In this document: positions 57,988 to 64,000 of the stretch, piece by piece
Position numbering within the stretch: position 1 is the first letter of the stretch
Layout: each line of letters opens with the position of its first letter
Assembly: GCF_042186555.1 (NCBI RefSeq)
Contig: NC_133326.1
Span: 692,178,700 to 692,242,699, forward strand
Source of the DNA: Aquarana catesbeiana
Lineage: Eukaryota > Chordata > Amphibia > Anura > Ranidae
Reading direction: 5' to 3'
DNA: 64,000 nucleotides
Position numbers and translations under genes: made by a program
The notes under the pieces: model-generated
Databases searched by the model: none
Seen by the model: the letters and a program-made list of their open reading frames with translations, nothing else
Told to the model about the DNA's origin: nothing

Positions 57988-59480
57988 CCAGACCCTTATC
58001 CGAGCACGCAGCCCGGCCGGCCAGGAAGGGGGGTGGGGACGAGCGAGCGCCCCCCCCCCCTCCTGAGCCGTACCAGGCCGCACGCCCTCAACATGGGGGG
58101 GTGGGTGCCTTGGGGGAGGGGGGCGCCCTGCGGCCCCCCCACCCCAAAGCACCTTGTCCCCATGTTGATGAGGACAAGGGCCTCTTCCCGACAACCCTGG
58201 CCGTTGGTTGTCGGGGTCTGCGGGCGCGGGGGTTATCGGAATCCGGGAGCCCCCCTTAATAAGGGGGCCCCCAGATCCCGGCCCCCCACCCTATGTGAAT
58301 GAGTATGGGGTACATGGTACCCCTACCCATTCACCTAGGCAAAAGTGTCAATATAAAAAAAACACACTACACAGGTTTTAAGAATAATTTATTAGTCAGC
58401 TCCGGGGTCTTCTTCCGACTTCGGGGGGTCTCCTTCCGACTTCTCCCGGTGTTCGGCCTCTTCTCCCGGGCCCCGCCGCTATCTTCTTCCAGCTCTATTG
58501 CCAGCGAGGGGCCCGGTCTGCTGCCGCTGTCTTGTCGCCGCTGTCTCGCCGCCACTGTCTCTCCGCTTCTTCTCTTCTTTTCTTCTTCCCCGATGTTGAC
58601 ACGACGCTCTCTCCGGCTGGAATGCTGTGTGCGAGCTGCGGAGCCATTTATATAGGCGGTAACCCCGCCCCCTTACGACGTCATGGTCCCAGCATGCGCA
58701 GGGACTCTGGCGTCATAAGGGGGCGTGGCCCCAGAGTCCCTGCGCATGCTGGGACCATGATGTCGTAAGGGGGCGGGGTTACCGCCTATATAAATGGCTC
58801 CGCAGCTCGCACACAGCATTCCAGCTGGAGAGAGCGTCGTGTCAACATCGGGGAAGAAGAAAAGAAGAGAAGAAGCGGAGAGACAGCGGCGGCGAGACAG
58901 CGGCGACAAGACAGCGGCGACAAGACAGCGGCGACAAGACAGCGGCAGCAGACCGGGCCCCTCGCTGGCAATAGAGCTGGAAGAAGATAGCGGCGGGGCC
59001 CGGGAGAAGAGGCCGAACACCGGGAGAAGTCGGAAGGAGACCCCCCGAAGTCGGAAGAAGACCCCGGAGCTGACTAATAAATTATTCTTAAAACCTGTGT
59101 AGTGTGTTTTTTTTATATTGACACTTTTGCCTAGGTGAATGGGTAGGGGTACCATGTACCCCATACTCATTCACATAGAGTGGGGGGCCGGGATCTGGGG
59201 GCCCCCTTATTAAGGGGGGGCTCCCGGATTCCGATAAGCCCCCCGCCCGCAGACCCCGACAACCAACGGCCAGGGTTGTCGGGAAGAGGCCCTTGTCCTC
59301 ATCAACATGGGGACAAGGTGCTTTGGGGTGGGGGGCCCCGCAGGGCGCCCCCCTCCCCCAAGGCACCCACCCCCCCATGTTGAGGGCGTGCGGCCTGGTA
59401 CGGCTCAGGAGGGGGGGGCGCTCGCTCGTCCCCACCCCCCTTCCTGGCCGGCCGGGCTGCGTGCTCGGATAAGGGTCTGG
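57988..59480. repeat. Giant GC-rich palindrome, arms ~0.72-0.75 kb, 20 bp spacer
   Basis: Left arm 57988-58710 and right arm 58731-59480 are near-identical inverted copies, from CCAGACCCTTATCC / GGATAAGGGTCTGG outside to GGGACTCTGG / CCAGAGTCCC at the centre. The main difference is extra GACAAGACAGCGGC units in the right arm. Each arm has an outward TATATAAA (58647-58654 minus, 58787-58794 plus) and an AATAAA about 290 bp further out (58388-58393 minus, 59076-59081 plus). It is related to the inner part of the element at 55243-57434. Mirror-image open frames (e.g. 58299-58655 and 58673-59170) are a consequence of the palindrome. Confidence 0.85.
58787..59100 (+). promoter_or_regulatory. Right-arm TATA to AATAAA cassette
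   Basis: TATATAAA at 58787-58794, a purine-rich GAAGAAG/ACAGCGGCG body, and AATAAA at 59076-59081. The mirror cassette on the minus strand is at 58370-58654. The layout suggests a compact polymerase II unit with a transcript near 290 nt. The ATG at 58794 overlaps the TATA box, so the 102-residue basic frame starting there would not be translated from such a transcript. Confidence 0.35.
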
Positions 59481-59745
59481 TTCCCCTTACAATCCATGCC
59501 AGACCTAAGGGCCTGGTATGCCCCCGAGGGGGGAACCCACGCCGGTTTTTTCATTTAAAATTTGGCGCGGTGTTCCCGCCTCAGGATTCATACTAGACAG
59601 CTGTCAGCGCTGCCTGTCACTCATCGTGGGAGGAAAACAACGTTTTCCTTTCCCGATGAGCGAGCCAGCGCGACATTCACAGTACCCTGTCACCGAGAAC
59701 CAGCGCGATGGTATCGCGCTGGAAACACAATCTCGCGGTCAGGTA
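59481..59745. repeat. Repeat-derived GC-rich stretch right of the palindrome
   Basis: Words such as AATCCATGCCAGACC and CTGTCAGCGCTGCCTGTCA recall the inner arm of the 55243 element. CGTTTTCC/GGAAAACG and CCAGCGCGATGG..TATCGCGCTGG form hairpins. No gene. Confidence 0.45.
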
Positions 59746-59773
59746 CTGTATATATATATATATATATATATAT
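59746..59773. repeat. Short (AT)n tract
   Basis: TA dinucleotide run directly before the motif-bearing element. Confidence 0.9.
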
Positions 59774-59954
59774 AGCTTTTCATTCCCATTTTAGCTAGCT
59801 ATGAGTAAGCACTTGGTGTAAGTGCGAAACGCGTCAGTTATTCTTGTACCACCCCACAGTTGTGTTTTGTGTACCCCATGATCCTGTATTTTGAATAAAA
59901 AGACGGATTTATCCATTCTGGTGTGCGGCTGTCCAGGTCTTCTTGTTCTCTTCT
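59774..59954 (+). mobile_element. Short motif-bearing retroposon
   Basis: Motif at 59796-59840, then ~60 nt, AATAAAAAGACGGATTTATC, and the tail GTGTGCGGCTGTCCAGGTCT also seen at 10770-10790. It is the shortest copy and may show the minimal 3' module of the family. Confidence 0.6.
59796..59840 (+). ncRNA. Hammerhead-like structured motif, copy 6
   Basis: Outer stem TAGCT / AGTTA (five pairs with one G-U). Core ATGAGTA, extra A, perfect hairpin GCACTT-GGTGT-AAGTGC, GAAA, CGCGTC. The hairpin differs from copy 3 in its inner pair and loop yet remains fully paired. Core positions 3 and 8 are A and U. Confidence 0.45.
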
Positions 59955-60247
59955 AAGGAGATAGAGTGACCGAATAGGCTTTACAATAAGGAATCAAAAA
60001 GCCATCCGGCCCAGGGGCTGAGCCCCGTTTTAGATTTTTGATAATCTGAGTGACCTTGTCGGCTGTTATTAGGGCTTCCAGTCCGGAGCAGTGAAAATCT
60101 TCTAGTTTGGGGTTGGGAAACTAATCTAAGAAGGAATCCTTATTAGTTTGGTCTACTGGAGTCCCCCACTGTATAGTTTTTTGCAAAAATCGTGAAAGAC
60201 GCCCATAATTCTCTGAGGGTTTTGTGTCATTGAACCACCCCAGGAGA
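59955..60247 (-). pseudogene. L1/Tx1-type ORF2 fragment (RT amino-terminal part)
   Basis: On the minus strand a frame reads SMTQNPQRIMGVFHDFCKKL, then after a further stretch ITADKVTQIIKNLKRGSAPGPDGF-like sequence near 60000-60060. This is the segment before and including RT motif 1 of L1-type elements (compare KSPRRDGL in the LINE at 13000). Both ends are truncated. Some residues were read by eye and may be off. Confidence 0.6.
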
Positions 60248-60253
60248 CGTATA

Positions 60254-61339
60254 GTGCATCCAGAAAGTATTCACAGCACTTCACTTTTTCAACATTTTGT
60301 TATGTTACAGCCATATTCCAAAATAGATTAAATTCATTATTTTCCTCAAAATTCTACAAACAATACCCCATAATGACAACGTGAAAGAAGTTTGTTTGAA
60401 ATCTTTGCAAATTTATTAAAAATAGAAAACGAAAAAAAAATCACATGTACATAAGTACTCCTCAGTAAAAGGCACATGACAGCCCGACTGGAGTTTGCCC
60501 AAAGGCACCTGAAGAACTCTCAGACCATGAGAAACAAAATTCACTGTTCTAATGAAACAAAGATTGAACTATTTGGCCTGAATGTCTAGCGTCATGTCTG
60601 AAGGAAACCAGGCACTGCTCACCACCTGGCCAATACCTTCACTACAGTGAAGCATGGTGGTGGCAGCATCATGCTGTGGGGATGTTTTTCAGTGGCAGGA
60701 ACTGGGAGACTAGTCAGGATCGAGGGAAAATGAATGCAGCAATGTATAGAGACATCCTTGATGAAAACCTGCTCCAGAGCGCTCTGGACCTCAGGCTGGG
60801 GTGAAGGTTTATCTTCCAACAGGACAATGACCCTAAGCACACAGCTAAGATAACAAAGAAGTAGCAATGGAACAAATTGTGAATGTCCTTGAGTGTCCCA
60901 GCCAGAGCCCAGACTTGAACCCGATTGAACATCTCTGGAGAGATCTGAAAGTGGCTGTGCACCAACGCTCCCCATCCAACCTGATGGAGCTTGAGAGGTC
61001 CTGCAAAGAAGAATAGGAGAAACTGTCCAAAAATAGGTGTGTTAAGCTTGTAGCATTGTACTCCAAAAGGCTTGAGGCTGTAAATGGTGCCAAAGGTTCT
61101 TCAACTAATTATTGAGCAAAGGCTGTGAATACTTATGTACATGGGATTTTTGTTTTTTCATTTTTTATTTTTAATAAATTTGCAAAGGTTTTAAACAAAC
61201 TTCTTTCACATTGTCATTATGGGGTATTATTTGTAGAATTTTGAGGAAAATAATTAATTTAATAAATTTTTGGAATAAGGCTGCGGCATAACAAAATGTG
61301 GAAAAAGTGAAGTGCTGTGAATAATTTCCGGATTCACTG
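60254..61339 (+). pseudogene. Tc1-like transposon (family 1) lacking the transposase 5' half
   Basis: Complete terminal repeats with TA flanks. The N-terminal half of the transposase is deleted between about 60465 and 60475. The remaining part on the + strand includes VKHGGGSIMLWGCF (60645-60690), FQQDNDPKHTAK (second Asp, about 60815-60850), and downstream NPIEHLWRDLK (about 60918-60950). Stops and a frameshift break it. Its right end is the homologue of bases 1-160 and adjoins unit C. Confidence 0.88.
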
Positions 61340-62217
61340 TACGGGGAATGATGAAGGATTTGCAAGCCGACTGTATAAAAGTGGTTGATAAGAAAATGTG
61401 GTCGATCCTGGCGAATGATTGATGTGGGTGGGAGAAGTGCATACAGTCCCTCGTGGACCTTACCTTTTCTTTATACCTTTAATAAAAATGTTACTCTTAT
61501 CTCTGCCTGGTTTAGGAAGACTTGACACTGGTACCATACTTCCAATGTACTGTAATGTTATGTACTCTGAATATTGGTTCAAATAGTAATGAATGGAATC
61601 CATTCATGACATCATTGTTTACTACTGTGTGTAACCTGAGATTGGTCACCAGTGATCACATGACACTTGAGCCAAATTAAAGCACCCTGTACCATGTGAT
61701 AACTGTGGGCTAATCCTAGCATCACAATAGTAAACAAAGAGCCATGAATGAAAGCCATTCATGACAGTTTCAATTATTCCTGTTAAAGTAATTACTGTAA
61801 CAAGCAAAAAATCCCTGCTCATCCTCCCAGAGTAGTACAATGTCACTATGGTGACACTAAATGACTCTGGTGACATTATATAAAAAATATATATATTTTT
61901 TAACATTTTTACACTGATGACAGTATGTAAAGAAATAGAAACAAAATAATACATTTCTTAATTTTCAAAAAAAATGTGACAAACAATTACAACTTCAAAA
62001 AACTCAGCATACCTCTTACTAAATACTTTGGACTGTTTACTTTCCAAAAATGTTAAAAAACACAGGTGCCAGATTAAGTGCAGTGTTAGTAAAACAAACA
62101 CTTTTGCACATAAGTATAATGGGCAGCCCAGTTATGAGTGATGGTCCACTCCTTAATGGATAATGTTTCCGGTTTTGCTGCCCTCTAGGACCGGGGATGT
62201 CCTCAATACGCTAGAAG
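61340..62217. other. Start of duplication unit C
   Basis: Matches 160-1007 with small changes, including the palindromic hairpin (61601-61750). No gene. Compared with unit A it carries several small indels. Confidence 0.6.
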
Positions 62218-62530
62218 GATAAAAGAAAAGAGGGCGCACCAGCCTAGTACATTATCCCAAGTGAATTTATTTTGTAAAAAAGATAAAAAAGACTCAGGCT
62301 CTGAGGAAGAAGGTTTACCTTCGAAGCGCGTTAGCCAGCAGGGGCTCCTTTATAGTCTCCTCTACGCACTAGAGATTGCTGGTCACAGGATTGTATAGCC
62401 ATGGGATGGTGACCTGCTTAAGCATATTTATTTCTATATGCTTGTGAGTGTTTTTTATCTTTTTTTACAAAATAAATTCACTTGGGATAATGCATTAGGC
62501 TGGGGCACCCTTGTTTCTTTTATCTTTTAA
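62218..62530 (+). mobile_element. Inverted-tail element with motif, unit C copy (uninterrupted)
   Basis: Arms GAGGGCGCACCAGCCTAG...TTATTTTGTAAAA and TTTTACAAAATAAATTCACT...CATTAGGCTGG are inverted, about 72 bp each, around a ~165 bp core. This copy lacks the 1.2 kb TTAA insertion of unit A and so shows the original form. Confidence 0.65.
62295..62338 (+). ncRNA. Hammerhead-like structured motif, copy 7
   Basis: Same as copy 1 but with GAAG in place of GAAA, CGCGTT in place of TGCGTT, and AGCCAG so that the outer stem has one mismatch. The hairpin GAAGG-TTTA-CCTTC is unchanged. Confidence 0.42.
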
Positions 62531-62635
62531 GTGCAGTATTAAATTCACCTTGGTTTATTAAAAGTGCAACAATTGACAACTCACATATTTGTAGAAACAA
62601 GCAGGCATATATAGTGATATTCCATGGCTTAGCGT

Positions 62636-63050
62636 GGGGAGTCTCCTTTGAGGTCCTTTTCTTCAAGGAAGCAGCCACCATGACAACAACCAACACTGAA
62701 TGCAAGATGGCGCTGGACCGAAACTGACATCAGCTGGAAGAAATGCTGCCGTGGATGGGGGCGGTAATGAGTTTTTAAGCTTCCGCTTCTTCCTCAGACC
62801 TGATTGGCTGTCATAGAAGACAGTCTAATAAAGGCTGTGAGAGGGGGGGGGGCTACAGAGGCCACCCAGCTCCGAAATCGCCAATGTTTAAATGCAACTA
62901 GTATTATCAGCAACAGTCATAGCGGCATGAGTAATTAAACAATGTAAACTACTACATAGAATGTAACCAGCCTAAAATAGCAATCAGCCAATATTACATG
63001 AGATAGAAATAAATAAAAATAAAGAACAATATAACATAACTATATATATA
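62636..63050. repeat. Unit-associated repeat, unit C copy
   Basis: Copy of 2625-3090, lacking about 50 bp near its left end (around 62660). Confidence 0.65.
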
Positions 63051-63097
63051 TACAGTATATATATATATAAAGTGTTCTTCTTAAAAAATTCCAAAAT

Positions 63098-63407
63098 TCT
63101 AGTAGAGAGGTGTAAGAAACTCATTGGTTACAGGAAGCGATTGATTTCAGTTACTTTTTTCAAGGTGTGTGCTACCAAATATTAAATTGAGGGTGCCAAT
63201 AATTTTGTCCAGTCCATATTTGGAGTTTTGCATGGAATGTGTCAGATTTGGCTTTTTGTTTCTCCACTTTTTCGTGTTATACCAATACAAACATAAGAAA
63301 TAAACATGAGAATGCCTAAACATTTGTAAATGCAACAATTTTATGGGCGAAGTGGTGCATGATCTCACAGAAATACAGGGGGTGCCAATATTTTTGGCCA
63401 TGACTGT
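63098..63407 (+). mobile_element. Tc1-like element (family 2), 3' part, unit C copy
   Basis: Same truncated form as 3098-3407. Left boundary at AGTAGAGAGGTG, right terminal repeat GGTGCCAATATTTTTGGCCA. Confidence 0.75.
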
Positions 63408-63573
63408 ATGTATGTAGATGTACCCAAAACAAAAAAATTATAGATTATGGGCTAGGAATACATATAGATTCATTTTTTTTTTTTAGATTATGAACATTAA
63501 AAAAAATATATATATATAAATGCAAGGGACCAAGATTAAGAAGATAAGATAATATAAAACCATATAAACAATG

Positions 63574-63574
<1 letters not shown>

Positions 63575-63625
<51 letters not shown>
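63575..63625. repeat. (AT)n microsatellite, unit C
   Basis: TA run, shorter than in unit A. Confidence 0.9.
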
Positions 63626-63628
<3 letters not shown>

Positions 63629-63639
63629 TATACAAACAC

Positions 63640-64000
63640 ATATGAAAAACACATATTGTTAACTAAATATACTAAAAAAAAATTAATTATTAATTCTAAA
63701 AAGAATTATCTAACAACAAAGTATGTGTATTATCAAAATTATTGGATAAAAACGTGCACCCAGGCACATGCAGATAGGCACGCACTACCTGTAAATGCAC
63801 AATTAAGCGTTCATACATATGTGTACCCATGCACCCCCCTATATACAAGCACCATACTATAACCTACTTACTATCCCAAAGACAGAGGGGCAGATTAGTG
63901 TTAGAAAAAAGAAAAAAATTAAAAGAAAATTAATGCAGTCACCACCTCCGATGACTGGCAAGCTGCAATATAATACTTTTTTGATTTTGTGCTTTATTAT
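63640..64000. other. Unit C spacer running to window end
   Basis: Aligns with 3680-4060. No gene. The duplicated block continues beyond the window. Confidence 0.55.

Noticed and set aside
58299..59170. Mirror-image proteins on opposite strands (starting MSMGYMVPLPIH)
   Set aside because: Direct consequence of the palindrome. They run antisense to the TATA/AATAAA cassettes and are low in complexity.

Overview
The window looks like nuclear DNA from a vertebrate, most likely an anuran amphibian and probably a ranid frog. Only two intact protein-coding genes are visible. Both are intronless-in-CDS olfactory receptor (OR) genes on the + strand, at 16184-17131 and 54222-55160. The rest is dominated by Tc1-like, hAT-like, TTAA-target and L1/Tx1-type elements, foldback elements, minisatellites and microsatellites. 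The frog assignment rests on interspersed families I remember as abundant in ranid sequence, such as the TTAA-bounded 0.5 kb element at 4878-5378. No database search was possible.

The backbone is an OR-bearing tandem segmental duplication. Unit A runs from before base 1 to about 17.3 kb. Unit B runs from about 17.3 to 61.3 kb. Unit C starts at about 61.3 kb, leaves the window at 64 kb, and matches bases 160-4000 of unit A. Homologous landmarks recur in the same order: the 383-531 hairpin, the 1008-2525 element, the 2625-3090 repeat, Tc1 debris, the 4231-4685 block, a TATA-plus-splice-donor block (6332 / 46358), a Tc1 copy (6851 / 46938), and the OR gene. Each unit then gathered its own insertions, so comparing units gives empty sites and clean target-site duplications. 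Unit A gained a 3.7 kb L1/Tx1 LINE, itself holding a hAT insertion, about 20 bp upstream of the OR splice acceptor. It also gained a 2.6 kb inverted-repeat retroposon and several TTAA elements. Unit B gained a 1.15 kb retroposon, TTAA elements, a large foldback and, at 21.5-40.8 kb, an L1 ORF1 remnant plus a satellite region.

The satellite region (25.25-40.77 kb) starts with a ~41 bp minisatellite and a CTGACCTAC-type minisatellite. It then becomes a macrosatellite of about 4.4 nearly identical units of ~2.86 kb. Each complete unit carries a MITE, AT/GATA microsatellite, minisatellite and a GC-rich block with a perfect CRE palindrome.

The most unusual signal is a short structured motif found at seven places in four or more different mobile elements. 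An outer stem encloses CTGANGA (or ATGAGTA), a hairpin whose sequence differs between families but stays complementary, then GAAA and CGCGTY (or TGCGTY). This is the layout of a type I hammerhead ribozyme with a loopless, self-complementary stem III, apart from one extra A before stem II and some core changes. The elements that carry it end in an AATAAA-containing tail, and two sit between 14-15 bp target duplications, so they appear to have moved through RNA.
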